A stretch of 64,000 bases of DNA from Larkinella humicola (GCF_008727875.1 NZ_VTWS01000003.1:806001-870000), one strand, 5' to 3'. Counted from the stretch's first letter, positions 43,389 to 53,239 are shown. The notes: generated by a model not told the origin, from the sequence alone. A program made the numbers and translations.

Positions 43389-46219
43389 CGGGCAAAGGTA
43401 GTGTCAATTTTGTGGCGGCTCAATTCTTCCTGCCATTCCGAACGGAGGGTTTGCTTCTGGGCTTCAAAATCTCTTCGGCCAAACATTTTCATGCGGTATT
43501 TTCCGAGATCGCGCTGCAACAGCAAATGGTTTTTCAGGCCCCGGGAGGTTCGGGTTGAATCCGGTTCCTGGATTTGCCGAATGCGTCGTTTGTTATTGCC
43601 AAAGATTAAATCTGTCAGACTAATTTCCACCAGAAAAGCGGCTTTCTTGTTGAGCGTGTAATCGCCGTTCAAATGCAGATACGACAGGTTGCTGGACAGA
43701 TTCAGATCCGGCATCAGAATCCGGTTGTCGTGCAGCAAAAACTGGGCTTCCACGTCTTCAAAATAGATGTGGCTCGTCTTGGCTTTCGGCAAAAATCGCA
43801 GGGCTTGCTGAATGGGCTGGACTTCGATGAGTTCCATTTGCCGGATCGACGCCCTGGTATAGGCGGTTATTTTCTTGATATCCGGCAAAAAATCGTTGTT
43901 TAATTCCGTCCGGAGCGTCATGGCGCAATCCACATTGCCCCGGATGTTCTCGCTCTTCAGCACATCGATTCTCATTTCCTCAGCGGCCCGGAAAAGCTGG
44001 TGCAAATCCATCTTCTGGAGCGTTACATTGAGCGTTACCGGAAACCCTTCGGGACGCCCCAGTTTCATCAGACCGTGAGAACCCAGCCGCCCGCCAAAAA
44101 CATTCATCGTAAGCCGTTCCAGTTGCGCGGTTTCGTCTTTGATGACGGTTTTCAGACCAAAGTCATCACCTTTCAGCGTTTGGTAATCCAGCTTGCGGGC
44201 TTTCACCTCCACATCGAACTGGTAATCGTTCAACGCGGATTTTTTTTGCTGCGAAGCAGGGCGCTTATACGTTGCCTGCATGCTGTTTAAACCTGCCAGC
44301 AGCCCCACCAGCCGTTGCAGATCCAGCCGTTCGTAGGACAGACTTAAAGCCGCATACGGCTCCTGAATGCCGTCCGGAGTCAATTGAAAGTGACCCAGCC
44401 CCGCGATCGATCCGCCCAGGGTAGTCCGGCAACGAAGCTGCGGAACGCGCACCTGTTCTCCCTTCTTGTTAACCACAAACGACATATCGCTCAAATCTTC
44501 CCGGGACGGCAATCGGATGCGGTCAATCCGAATGACGGCCGAGTACTCGGCGCCGAACAAAAGCCCGGCCAGCAAGCTATCCGTTGAAGTCGGTATTTTG
44601 GGGGGAGCCGCCCGCCGGGTTGGCGGAGGCAGCGGTTTCGAGAAATCCAGTTCCTGCCAGTGCGCGGCCAGTTTGGTCCGAACCGGGTAGGTAGTCCGGT
44701 TGCCGCCCAGGGCATACCGGAGCAAATTGGTCACTTCGCCGTTGATTTTAAAAACCCGGCCATCCAGTTTTCCCACCACTTCCCGAAGCCGGAGCATGTT
44801 ATTTTCCGGAATAAAATGAATATCCGCATTGAGTGCCGTACACCGACCCGACGGTTTTGGAAAATGAAGACACCCGTCTTTCACGCGAAGGGTTCCTTTC
44901 CAGAAGGGTTCATTGGGAGAGGGTTTGATTACATTCGAATACAGCAGCGGGCTGCGAACGGTCAGATCGATGGCGGCTGTCCCGGAGTAGAGCGAGTCGC
45001 CGGGCCAGTTCATCAGTTGTGCCAGTTGTTGCAGCGACAAGTTTCCCTGAATGGTGGCATCGGCAACCGGCGATACCAGATTGGCCAGCGTGCCGCGTAC
45101 CACCAGCGTATCGTCGCCCGACTGAACCCGAAACTGCTGAAGCGTCAGTTTAGTGGTTTCACGGGCGTTTTTAGCCCCATTGTTCCAGTTTCCCCGCACC
45201 TGCACGGTTTGAAAAACCACCGGTGTTTTGGGCCAGTGGTAATTTTGGGCCTGAAGCTGAAAGCTGATGTCGTTGTGGGGCCGCACCGTCGTGCTGCTTT
45301 GTCCGCTCATTCGAAACCGGAAAGCGACTTTCCCTTTCATGGCGGCATCACCGGCATACCGTTTGAGCGAGTCGGGCAACAAAGCTGCCAGAAACTCGTG
45401 AGCCGGTTGCAGGCCGTTCAGGCCGATGTTCAAATCCATGCCCTGGTTTTCGGGGAGTTTTCGGTGGCTGCCCGTCAGATGAATGGGCGAACCGTTGACC
45501 AGAAGCTGGCTTTGGCTGAACGTCCCGGTTTTGGTCGTCGGATTGTATTCATACCGGACATTGGCCGTGAAAGCCTGCGCCCGAAACAGCATCAGGTTCC
45601 GGTTTTTAATGAAGTCGATGGCGCCCTCGACGGTTCCCTGCAATTGCAGCGTCGGCTGGTTGAGGTGTCCACTCAGATCGGCATTCCGGATGGTCATCGA
45701 AAATGCATTCTTTTTGTACTCATTTTCAACGACCACCGCAGCGTCTTCGATCCGGATTTCGGGAATGGCAATCGAATGCGTGTGGCTGGTGTCCGGCCGG
45801 GTTTCGGCTTTCCAGACCAGCCCGGTTTTTTGTCCGGTCGAATCAACGCGCTGGTGATACCGAACGCCTTTGAGCAAGATCTTCTTCACCGTCCGGCTTT
45901 CCCGGAAAATATCGGTGAGCCGGATCACCAGATTGGCCTGATCGACGCCCACAATTTCCATCGGTTTTGGCCCCTGGTTATCGTGAATCGACACATCGTT
46001 GAGTTGAATGGCCAGATTCGGAAAGTGGCTGAGCAATGAAAAATTTACGCCGAAATCGGCCAGACGCTGTTCGGAATGGCTGGCAAATTCATTGCGAACG
46101 GCCAGAATGACTTTTTCTTTGTAGACGGTTGTCAGCAAAAGCGGAATCAGCAAGCCCACCACCAGCAGAACGCCAGCCAGAGCGGCTCCTATTTTTATCC
46201 AGTGAGAAAACCTCGCCAT
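43385..46219 (-). CDS. AsmA family protein
   Basis: 944 residues. One N-terminal membrane anchor (GAALAGVLLVVGLLIPLLLTT, about 10-32) followed by a long periplasmic region rich in beta strands. AsmA-like N-terminal domain (LSHFPNLAIQLNDVSIHDNQ) and an AsmA-like C-terminal region (about 780-880). AsmA/TamB-like proteins bridge the envelope and are thought to move phospholipids. Coupled to the DUF4421 gene, with which it may work. Confidence 0.87.
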   Translation of the reverse strand: MARFSHWIKIGAALAGVLLVVGLLIPLLLTTVYKEKVILAVRNEFASHSEQRLADFGVNFSLLSHFPNLAIQLNDVSIHDNQGPKPMEIVGVDQANLVIRLTDIFRESRTVKKILLKGVRYHQRVDSTGQKTGLVWKAETRPDTSHTHSIAIPEIRIEDAAVVVENEYKKNAFSMTIRNADLSGHLNQPTLQLQGTVEGAIDFIKNRNLMLFRAQAFTANVRYEYNPTTKTGTFSQSQLLVNGSPIHLTGSHRKLPENQGMDLNIGLNGLQPAHEFLAALLPDSLKRYAGDAAMKGKVAFRFRMSGQSSTTVRPHNDISFQLQAQNYHWPKTPVVFQTVQVRGNWNNGAKNARETTKLTLQQFRVQSGDDTLVVRGTLANLVSPVADATIQGNLSLQQLAQLMNWPGDSLYSGTAAIDLTVRSPLLYSNVIKPSPNEPFWKGTLRVKDGCLHFPKPSGRCTALNADIHFIPENNMLRLREVVGKLDGRVFKINGEVTNLLRYALGGNRTTYPVRTKLAAHWQELDFSKPLPPPTRRAAPPKIPTSTDSLLAGLLFGAEYSAVIRIDRIRLPSREDLSDMSFVVNKKGEQVRVPQLRCRTTLGGSIAGLGHFQLTPDGIQEPYAALSLSYERLDLQRLVGLLAGLNSMQATYKRPASQQKKSALNDYQFDVEVKARKLDYQTLKGDDFGLKTVIKDETAQLERLTMNVFGGRLGSHGLMKLGRPEGFPVTLNVTLQKMDLHQLFRAAEEMRIDVLKSENIRGNVDCAMTLRTELNNDFLPDIKKITAYTRASIRQMELIEVQPIQQALRFLPKAKTSHIYFEDVEAQFLLHDNRILMPDLNLSSNLSYLHLNGDYTLNKKAAFLVEISLTDLIFGNNKRRIRQIQEPDSTRTSRGLKNHLLLQRDLGKYRMKMFGRRDFEAQKQTLRSEWQEELSRHKIDTTFAR

Positions 46220-46249
46220 GCTTTTACAGACAGATCGTTGAGCAATCGA

Positions 46250-46269
46250 AACCGGCGAAATAGCCGGTT
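46250..46269. terminator. Short hairpin between purU and the AsmA gene
   Basis: Stem AACCGGC (46250-46256) / GCCGGTT (46263-46269) with loop GAAATA in the 86-bp gap after the purU stop. On the minus strand it is followed by TTT only, so it is a weak terminator candidate. Confidence 0.35.
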
Positions 46270-46305
46270 ATACCTAAACACCCATCGACGGCACACTGTT
46301 CGACC

Positions 46306-47145
46306 CTACAGAATGATCGTCCGATTCTGGTGAATGAAGACGCGGTCGTTGAAAACCAGTTTTAGCGCCTGCGACAACACGATTTTTTCCACGTCTTTTC
46401 CTTCCGTAGACATGTCGGCCGCCGTGTGCCGGTGGTCGACCTCCTTGATATTTTGGGCAATAATCGGTCCTTCATCCAAATCATTGTTCACGAAGTGGGC
46501 GGTGGCTCCAATGATTTTGACCCCCCGTTCATACGCCTGCCGGTATGGGTTAGCTCCCATGAAGGCCGGCAAAAACGAGTGGTGAATGTTGACAATCCGG
46601 TTCGGAAATTTTTTTACAAACGTCGGCGTCAACACCCGCATGTATTTGGCCAGCACAATGTATTCCGGTTCATAAATCGACAAGGTTCGGGTAATGGCCT
46701 CCTCGTGTTCTTCCCGGGTTTTGTGCTCGTGCGTAACATAATGAAACGGAATACCGAACTTACTGACCAGCGGCTGGAGCGTATTGTAGTTGCTGACCAC
46801 CGCCAGAATATCGGCATCGAGTTCATCAAAAGCATACCGGATCAGCAATTCGGCCAAACAATGATGCTCTTTTGTAACAAAAACAATAATATTTTTCTTT
46901 TTTTTGGGATTAATACGGAGATTGATGCCCGGTGGTAGCGTTTGTTGTAAGTTATCAGACAAAGCAGATGAATCATAATTACCTTCGAACTCGGTACGCA
47001 TGAAAAACTGCCGGTCGGGGCTTACGTATTCGTCGTTTCGGATGATATTCAGATTGTAATGCGCCAGTACGCCGGTGACGCGGTGAATGAGTCCCGTGCT
47101 ATCGGGGCCGTCCATTAACAGAATGTGACGTGTTTCGATTGACAT
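46306..47145 (-). CDS. purU: Formyltetrahydrofolate deformylase
   Basis: 279 residues. N-terminal ACT domain (about 5-85: LLMDGPDSTGLIHRVTGVLA) then a formyltransferase-like hydrolase domain with the catalytic set in NIHHSFLPAFMGANPYRQAY and GATAHFVNNDLDEGPIIAQ (N, H and D present). It releases formate from 10-formyl-THF and balances one-carbon pools for purine synthesis. It is transcribed away from the glycogen synthase gene. Confidence 0.95.
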   Translation of the reverse strand: MSIETRHILLMDGPDSTGLIHRVTGVLAHYNLNIIRNDEYVSPDRQFFMRTEFEGNYDSSALSDNLQQTLPPGINLRINPKKKKNIIVFVTKEHHCLAELLIRYAFDELDADILAVVSNYNTLQPLVSKFGIPFHYVTHEHKTREEHEEAITRTLSIYEPEYIVLAKYMRVLTPTFVKKFPNRIVNIHHSFLPAFMGANPYRQAYERGVKIIGATAHFVNNDLDEGPIIAQNIKEVDHRHTAADMSTEGKDVEKIVLSQALKLVFNDRVFIHQNRTIIL

Positions 47146-47247
47146 GAACGAATTGATAATTTGAAAGTTAGTGTAAAAGTAGTAAAATCACCTCGCGAAT
47201 CGCCTTTCCCGACTGAATAAGGCAGGCTAGCCACCCTAACAAATTGT

Positions 47248-49068
47248 ATGGCATTGGAATCGATGTTCTCTGCATCTAAGCGAAAATTACTGATTGAAGT
47301 GGCCTGGGAAGTTTGCAACCAGGTCGGTGGTATTTATACCGTCATCCGGTCGAAGGTGCCTTCGATGGTCGAGAAATGGGATACTGATTACATCCTGCTG
47401 GGCCCGTATTTTCCACAACGGGCCGCCGTTGAATTTGAACCGATTACGCACGACGACGGCACTGAAATCGGTCGCGTTGTGCTGAACATGCGCTCGCGGG
47501 GGCTGGACGTTCAATATGGCCACTGGCTCATCACGGGCAAGCCGCGCGTGGTTCTTTTTGGCATTGCAAGTCTGGGACCGGCCATTGAGCAGGTAAAATA
47601 CCAGCTTTGGGAGCGTCACCAGATTTCGACGCTGGGCGTCGAGGACCTGGTCAATCAGGTGGTTGGTTTTGGTGAACTGGTGCGCATTTTCCTGACCGAA
47701 CTGGCCGCTGAAAGTGCTAAGCACGTCGATATTGTGGTTCATTTTCACGAGTGGATGGCCAGCAGCGGTTTGCCGGATCTGCGGAAAGACAATGTGAAGG
47801 TGGCTACGGTTTTCACCACCCACGCCACCATGCTCGGTCGTTATCTGGCCCAGAATGAATCCGGTTTTTACGGCAAACTGCCGTTTTTCGACTGGCAGCG
47901 CGAAGCCAAACACTACAATATCGAGGCTCAGGCAACCATCGAGCGGCTTTCGGCGCAGCTTTCCCACGTTTTCACGACCGTCAGCGACGTTACCGCCCGC
48001 GAGTGTGAAGTGTTTCTGGGCCGCGTTCCCGACCTGATTCTGCCCAACGGATTGAATATCGTCCGGTTTACGGCGGTTCATGAATTCCAGAATCTGCACG
48101 TCAAGTTCAAGGAACGGATTCATGAGTTTATCATGGGCCACTTCTTCCAGAGTTATTCGTTCGATCTGGAAAAGACCCTGTATTTTTTCACCTCAGGCCG
48201 GTTTGAGTTCAGCAACAAAGGGTACGATATAACGCTCGAAGCGCTCGCCCGGCTGAACTGGAAAATGCGCGAGGCCAATATGGACATGACCGTCGTTATG
48301 TTCATGATTACCAAGCAACCCTTCAAGTCCATCAACCCCGACGTGTTGCACAGCCGGGCACTGCTGGACGAGATTCAGGAAACTTGTAAAGCCATTGAAA
48401 ATCAACTCGGTGATAAGTTATTTTTGAATGCCGCTTCCGGCGAAGACATCAATTTGCCCGACTTGAATCAGTTTGTGGATGAATACTGGCGGCTCCGGCT
48501 CCGGCGAACCATCCAGAGCTTCAAGACCAAGCAACTGCCGCCTTTTGTGACCCACGATCTGGTTGAAGAAGATGACATGGTGCGGTTTATCCGGCAGGTG
48601 CAATTGGTCAACAATGCCCACGACCGCGTAAAAGTCGTGTATCACCCTGACTTCATTTCCTCGACCAATCCGCTGTTTGGGCTTGATTATGGCCAGTTTG
48701 TGCGGGGTTGTCACCTGGGCGTTTTTCCGAGCTATTACGAACCCTGGGGGTATACGCCCCTGGAATGCGTGGTCCGGGGCATTCCGACCGTCACCAGCGA
48801 CCTGTCCGGTTTTGGCGATTTCATCATGCAGATCATGCGGGATTACGAAAACCGGGGCATTTATGTCGTCAACCGGAAAACGCAAACGTTCAACGAAGCA
48901 GCCGATCAACTGGCCAACATCCTGTTCCGCTTTGTCCGGCTTTCACAACGCGACCGGATTACGCAGCGCAACCGGGTTGAAAACATTGCCGAAGTCTTCG
49001 ACTGGACTAACCTCCGCTCGTATTACGACACCGCTCACGATCTGGCGTTAAAGCGCCGGAAACCGTGA
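47248..49068 (+). CDS. Glycogen synthase, GT3 (eukaryote-type)
   Basis: 606 residues. The N-terminus (LLIEVAWEVCNQVGGIYTVI) and the motif YYEPWGYTPLECVVRGIPTV match animal/fungal glycogen synthase (GT3), not the bacterial GT5 GlgA. The two catalytic glutamates E498 and E506 keep the eight-residue spacing known in yeast and human enzymes. THATMLGRYLAQN and the insert region about 260-300 are also GT3-like. The arginine-rich regulatory segment of eukaryotic enzymes is not obvious. It probably elongates glycogen from UDP-glucose in the cytosol. A start at 47266 (MFSASKRK) is possible. Confidence 0.9.
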   Translation: MALESMFSASKRKLLIEVAWEVCNQVGGIYTVIRSKVPSMVEKWDTDYILLGPYFPQRAAVEFEPITHDDGTEIGRVVLNMRSRGLDVQYGHWLITGKPRVVLFGIASLGPAIEQVKYQLWERHQISTLGVEDLVNQVVGFGELVRIFLTELAAESAKHVDIVVHFHEWMASSGLPDLRKDNVKVATVFTTHATMLGRYLAQNESGFYGKLPFFDWQREAKHYNIEAQATIERLSAQLSHVFTTVSDVTARECEVFLGRVPDLILPNGLNIVRFTAVHEFQNLHVKFKERIHEFIMGHFFQSYSFDLEKTLYFFTSGRFEFSNKGYDITLEALARLNWKMREANMDMTVVMFMITKQPFKSINPDVLHSRALLDEIQETCKAIENQLGDKLFLNAASGEDINLPDLNQFVDEYWRLRLRRTIQSFKTKQLPPFVTHDLVEEDDMVRFIRQVQLVNNAHDRVKVVYHPDFISSTNPLFGLDYGQFVRGCHLGVFPSYYEPWGYTPLECVVRGIPTVTSDLSGFGDFIMQIMRDYENRGIYVVNRKTQTFNEAADQLANILFRFVRLSQRDRITQRNRVENIAEVFDWTNLRSYYDTAHDLALKRRKP

Positions 49069-49113
49069 TAGACAAGAGAGAAAAGACAAGAGAACAAAGA
49101 CGGTAATACTACT

Positions 49114-49168
49114 AAAAGACAAGAGAGTAAAGAATTCCAGTGCGGTTTTCTTTACTCTCTTGTCTTTT
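49114..49168. repeat. Inverted repeat between convergent glycogen synthase and DUF349 genes
   Basis: Perfect 19-bp arms AAAAGACAAGAGAGTAAAG (49114-49132) and its complement (49150-49168). A second partial copy of the left arm (AGAGAAAAGACAAGAGA) starts near 49078, so the left side is duplicated. Could serve as a bidirectional terminator. Confidence 0.7.
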
Positions 49169-49189
49169 CTCTAACTTCTCTATTCTACC

Positions 49190-50560
49190 TCAATATTGAC
49201 TCAGTTCTTTATTGAACTCCGTCAGTATCTGTTCCTTCATGGCAATCTTCCTTTTTTGCGTGTTCATCTTGCTCATCATCATCTTGTCTACGTCCTCATT
49301 ACCGGGACGCCCCATCGTGTCCATGCTGCTCATCGACATGGCCAGATCGCTTTTTTCGCGACGAACCAGATACTCCAGTTCCCGAACTTTCGTCCGGAGT
49401 TGCTCCGAGCGGCTTTTGAGTTCGAAGGCCGGGTATTTGCGGCTGATGACACGTTCCAGATAATTCAATTCGAAAATCTTGTCACACGAAGACCGGAACC
49501 GCTCCGAAACCGCCTTATCGACCAGTTTGAACGGAATCTTGATTTCTTTCCACTGATTCAGCAGTTCTTTCGCCCGATCGGCAGCCGCCGGAATGTTTGA
49601 TTGTTTCGCCAGTTTTTCGGCTTCGTCAGCCATTTTCATTTGCTGCTCCACACGTGGGTCGATCCGAACTTTCGGTTGGATTCCGCGCGCCAGGTTGTAG
49701 CGGTCGAAGATGGTTTTGGTGGCCCGACGGTATTTTTTGAGAATTTTTCCGGATTTTTTGATCGGCACTTCGCCCACCTCTTTCCAGTCGTTGTTCAGAT
49801 TCCGAACGAGGTGATAGGCTTCCGTCAGCACTTTCATGTACCGTTCTTCGGCGACATTAGCCCGTTCGAGGGCTTCGCCTTCCAGGCCGTCGCGTTTGAA
49901 GGGGCGGCTGCGGTCGGCTTCATAGATGCTCCGAACGGCCCGTTCGGCCTGCCAGATCAGGTTATCGTAGCGATCCATGCGCTCCTGAATCACCTTATTC
50001 TGTTCATTGAAGAATTCGCGCCGACGCTGAAAAAAGCCATCGAGGGTATCGCTAAAACGCGTCTCGATGGTTTCGTCCAGTTCTTTATCGACCGGCCCGG
50101 TTTTTATCCACTTTAGCTTAATCTCCTGTAACTTCTCCGCCGTTTCGCGCCATTCCGTACTGTCGGCGACCTGTTCGGCTTCTGCCAGCAGAGCGTGCTT
50201 GATTTCAAGATTTTTGAGCTGGTTCGTCCGAATCAGTTCGACCAGGACCTGTTCCTGTTCGTCGAGCCGGTTCAGCAGCGGAATGAAATTTCCAATTGCG
50301 TCGAAACTCAGTAATTTTTTTCGCAGTTGAACGAGTTTCGTCAGGTACGACCCTTTGTTCTGGGCCTCCTCAACTTCCTGCTCTAACTGGTTTACTTTGT
50401 TTTCGGCAATTGTAAACCTATTTTTGAAATAATCGAGCGCTTCCTGTTCTGTGCGTTTCACTTCACCGATTTGTCGGTCCGGATAGCTGAGGTAGCTCGA
50501 TAAGAATACCTTTCCGTCTTTGACGTAACCGTATTCGTCTACCAATTGAGCTTGTTCCAT
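49190..50560 (-). CDS. DUF349 domain protein
   Basis: 456 residues, almost all helical and charged. Several DUF349 units are visible: LQEIKLKWIKTGPVDKELDE, LNNDWKEVGEVPIKKSGKIL and LLNQWKEIKIPFKLVDKAVS. The C-terminus ends in a coiled coil. Cytosolic, function unknown. Divergent from ettA with 71 bp between. Confidence 0.9.
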   Translation of the reverse strand: MEQAQLVDEYGYVKDGKVFLSSYLSYPDRQIGEVKRTEQEALDYFKNRFTIAENKVNQLEQEVEEAQNKGSYLTKLVQLRKKLLSFDAIGNFIPLLNRLDEQEQVLVELIRTNQLKNLEIKHALLAEAEQVADSTEWRETAEKLQEIKLKWIKTGPVDKELDETIETRFSDTLDGFFQRRREFFNEQNKVIQERMDRYDNLIWQAERAVRSIYEADRSRPFKRDGLEGEALERANVAEERYMKVLTEAYHLVRNLNNDWKEVGEVPIKKSGKILKKYRRATKTIFDRYNLARGIQPKVRIDPRVEQQMKMADEAEKLAKQSNIPAAADRAKELLNQWKEIKIPFKLVDKAVSERFRSSCDKIFELNYLERVISRKYPAFELKSRSEQLRTKVRELEYLVRREKSDLAMSMSSMDTMGRPGNEDVDKMMMSKMNTQKRKIAMKEQILTEFNKELSQY

Positions 50561-50631
50561 TATTTTACTCTTTAAGACTAAGCTATGGGTTTAATTGTTG
50601 ATATTTGCCACCTAAAAAAGTAACCAAACCA

Positions 50632-52299
50632 ATGAGTCAGGAAACGATCATTTTTTCCATGGCGGGTGTCAGTAAAATTATTCCGCCAAACCGACAAATC
50701 CTAAAGAATATCTACCTTTCCTTTTTTTACGGTGCAAAAATTGGTGTTTTAGGCTTGAACGGCTCCGGGAAATCGACGCTATTGCGCATCATTGCCGGTA
50801 TTGACAAGAACTTTCAGGGCGACGTTGTGTTTTCGCCGGGCTATTCAGTGGGCATGTTGGAGCAGGAACCGAAGCTCGATCCAACCAAAACCGTGAAGGA
50901 AATCGTCGAAGAAGGCGTGCAGGAAACGGTGGATCTGCTGAAAGAATTCGATCAGATCAATGAAGCGTTTGGCGATCCCGATGCTGATTTTGACAAGCTA
51001 ATTGCCAGACAGGGCGAGGTGCAGGAGAAACTCGACCACCTGAATGCCTGGGAACTGGATAACCGGCTCGAAAAAGCCATGGACGCCCTTCGTTGCCCGC
51101 CTTCCGATGCGAAAGTGGCGAATTTATCGGGCGGGGAAAAACGCCGGGTGGCCCTCTGCCGCCTGTTGCTCCAACAACCCGATGTCTTGCTGCTGGATGA
51201 ACCGACCAACCACCTCGACGCTGAATCGGTGCTGTGGCTCGAAGAACACTTGCGCCAGTATGCCGGAACGGTCATCGCCGTAACGCACGACCGGTATTTT
51301 CTGGATAACGTCGCCGGCTGGATTCTGGAGCTGGACCGGGGCGAAGGCATTCCCTGGAAAGGCAATTATTCATCGTGGCTCGATCAGAAGCAAACCCGCT
51401 TAGCCAAAGAAGAAAAGCAGGAATCGAAGCGCCAAAAGACCTTGCAGCGCGAACTGGAATGGGTCCGGATGGCTCCCAAAGCCCGTCAGGCCAAGTCGAA
51501 AGCGCGGTTGGGTGCCTACGAAAAGCTGCTGAGTGAAGACAACCGCCAGAAGGAAGACAAACTGGAAATCTTTATTCCGGCTGGTCCGCGACTGGGTTCC
51601 AAGGTCATTGAAGCGCACGACGTTGCCAAAGCGTTTGGCGACCGGCTGCTGTTCGAACACCTGGATTTTCAGTTGCCACAAGGCGGTATTGTCGGTATTA
51701 TTGGCCCGAACGGTGCTGGGAAAACGACCCTGTTTAAACTCATCACCGGGAAAGAGAAACCCCAAAACGGCACGTTCGAAGTGGGCGAAACCGTGAAGTG
51801 GGCATACGTCGATCAGGAACACGACGGGCTGGAAGGCGACAAGACGGTTTTTCAGACCATCGCGGGCGGCAACGAATGGGTGATTCTGGGCGGCAAGCAA
51901 GTGAATGCCCGCGCCTACGTCAGCCGGTTCAACTTCACCGGTTCCGATCAGGAGAAGAAAATTGCCAATCTGTCGGGCGGGGAGCGCAACCGCGTTCACC
52001 TGGCCATGATGCTGAAAGAAGGCGCCAATTTGCTGCTGCTCGATGAGCCGACCAACGACCTGGACATCAACACGCTGCGGGCGTTGGAAGAAGGGCTGGA
52101 AAACTTCGCCGGTTGCGCCGTCGTCATTTCCCACGACCGCTGGTTCCTCGACCGCGTGGCCACGCACATTCTGGCGTTTGAAGGCGATTCGCAGGTCTAC
52201 TGGTTTGAAGGCAACTTCTCCGAATACGAAGAAAACCGCAAAAAACGGCTGGGTGGAGATGCTACGCCGAAACGGATTAAGTACAAGAAACTGGTTTAG
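50632..52299 (+). CDS. ettA: Energy-dependent translational throttle protein EttA (ABC-F)
   Basis: 555 residues from ATG 50632 (MSQETIIFSMAGVSKIIPPN). Two ABC domains with no membrane part: Walker A GLNGSGKST and GPNGAGKTT, signatures LSGGEKRRVA and LSGGERNRVH, Walker B LLLDEPTNHLD and LLLDEPTNDLD. The linker between them includes the arm and the PtIM helices (ELEWVRMAPKARQAKSKARL), typical of EttA. It binds the ribosomal E site and gates early elongation according to ATP/ADP. A TTG start at 50605 would add nine residues. Confidence 0.96.
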   Translation: MSQETIIFSMAGVSKIIPPNRQILKNIYLSFFYGAKIGVLGLNGSGKSTLLRIIAGIDKNFQGDVVFSPGYSVGMLEQEPKLDPTKTVKEIVEEGVQETVDLLKEFDQINEAFGDPDADFDKLIARQGEVQEKLDHLNAWELDNRLEKAMDALRCPPSDAKVANLSGGEKRRVALCRLLLQQPDVLLLDEPTNHLDAESVLWLEEHLRQYAGTVIAVTHDRYFLDNVAGWILELDRGEGIPWKGNYSSWLDQKQTRLAKEEKQESKRQKTLQRELEWVRMAPKARQAKSKARLGAYEKLLSEDNRQKEDKLEIFIPAGPRLGSKVIEAHDVAKAFGDRLLFEHLDFQLPQGGIVGIIGPNGAGKTTLFKLITGKEKPQNGTFEVGETVKWAYVDQEHDGLEGDKTVFQTIAGGNEWVILGGKQVNARAYVSRFNFTGSDQEKKIANLSGGERNRVHLAMMLKEGANLLLLDEPTNDLDINTLRALEEGLENFAGCAVVISHDRWFLDRVATHILAFEGDSQVYWFEGNFSEYEENRKKRLGGDATPKRIKYKKLV

Positions 52300-52306
52300 G
52301 ATTGGT

Positions 52307-52337
52307 AACCTGTCAGGTCTTGTAGACCTGACAGGTT
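52307..52337. repeat. Palindrome with CCTGACAGGT core, copy 1
   Basis: Perfect 14-bp arms AACCTGTCAGGTCT (52307-52320) / AGACCTGACAGGTT (52324-52337) with a 3-nt loop, in the 59-bp gap between ettA and the aminotransferase gene. Shares its core with the larger palindrome at 53178. Confidence 0.85.
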
Positions 52338-52358
52338 GAAATTTTGGTATCACTGCAC

Positions 52359-53177
52359 ATGTACGGCTATTTCAACGGCTCCATTCTCCCCGTCGAGCAA
52401 ATCGCTTTCGGCATCACAGACCTCGGCTTGCTGCGCGGCTTCGGGTTGTTCGATTATTTCCGTACCTACAACGGACGCCCGTTTCAGTGGGACTGGTATT
52501 GGGAGCGTTTCGCGAATTCAGCCACCAAAATGCACTTGCCGGTTCCGATTCAGAAGGAGGAAGCCTACCGGGTGGTGATGGAACTGGTCGATAAAAGCAG
52601 TCTGCCGGATGTTGCTATACGCTTCGTGATGACGGGCGGTTACAGCTCCGACAGCATCAGCGTGGTCAATCCCAATCTGGTGATAATTACAGAGGAAATC
52701 CATCCCACCCCACTCAGCCAGTTTGAAGAGGGCATCAAGGTAATTCTGGACGACTACGTCCGCGAGATGGCCGAAGTGAAAAGTACGGATTACAAGCGCG
52801 TCATTCTGCTCGCCCAAGCCATCCGGTCGGCACGGGCGTCGGATGTGTTGTACCACAAAAACGGCGAAATCAGCGAGCTCAGCCGCAGCAACTTCTTCAT
52901 CTTCAAAGGCGACCGACTCATTACGCCCAACCGGCATATTCTGCACGGCATCACCCGCCGAACGGTCATGAACCTGGCACAGAACGATTTTCAGGTGGAA
53001 GAGCGCCCGGTTTTGCTCTCCGATCTTTACGACGCTGACGAAGCCTTTACGACCAGTTCGACCAAAAAAGTATTGCCCATCGTTCAGATTGGCGAGTTGA
53101 CGATTGCCGACGGAAAACCGGGCAAACGGACATTGTTCTTACTGGAAGAATTTAACGAACTGATCGGGAATTGGTAA
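52359..53177 (+). CDS. Class IV PLP-dependent aminotransferase
   Basis: 272 residues from ATG 52359 (MYGYFNGSILPVEQIAFGIT). Fold-type IV pattern: LRGFGLFDYFRTYNGRPF near the N-terminus, the catalytic lysine likely in STDYKRVILLAQ, and NGEISELSRSNFFIFKGDRL followed by ILHGITRRTVMNLA for phosphate binding. Candidates are branched-chain or D-amino-acid aminotransferase or aminodeoxychorismate lyase; I cannot choose. The gene is bracketed by two related palindromes. Confidence 0.88.
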   Translation: MYGYFNGSILPVEQIAFGITDLGLLRGFGLFDYFRTYNGRPFQWDWYWERFANSATKMHLPVPIQKEEAYRVVMELVDKSSLPDVAIRFVMTGGYSSDSISVVNPNLVIITEEIHPTPLSQFEEGIKVILDDYVREMAEVKSTDYKRVILLAQAIRSARASDVLYHKNGEISELSRSNFFIFKGDRLITPNRHILHGITRRTVMNLAQNDFQVEERPVLLSDLYDADEAFTTSSTKKVLPIVQIGELTIADGKPGKRTLFLLEEFNELIGNW

Positions 53178-53230
53178 CACCACAGCAATACCTGACAGGT
53201 TTTGAAAACCTGTCAGGTATTGCTGTGGTG
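53178..53230. repeat. Palindrome with CCTGACAGGT core, copy 2
   Basis: Perfect 26-bp arms 53178-53203 and 53205-53230 around one base. It begins on the base after the aminotransferase stop and lies between convergent genes. The inner part (CCTGACAGG) is shared with 52307-52337; the outer part (CACCACAGCAATA) is not. Confidence 0.9.
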
Positions 53231-53239
53231 TCGTCTTGA

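Noticed and set aside
44660-46039. 459-residue open frame on the plus strand
   Set aside because: Antisense to the AsmA gene; no start signal or family feature.
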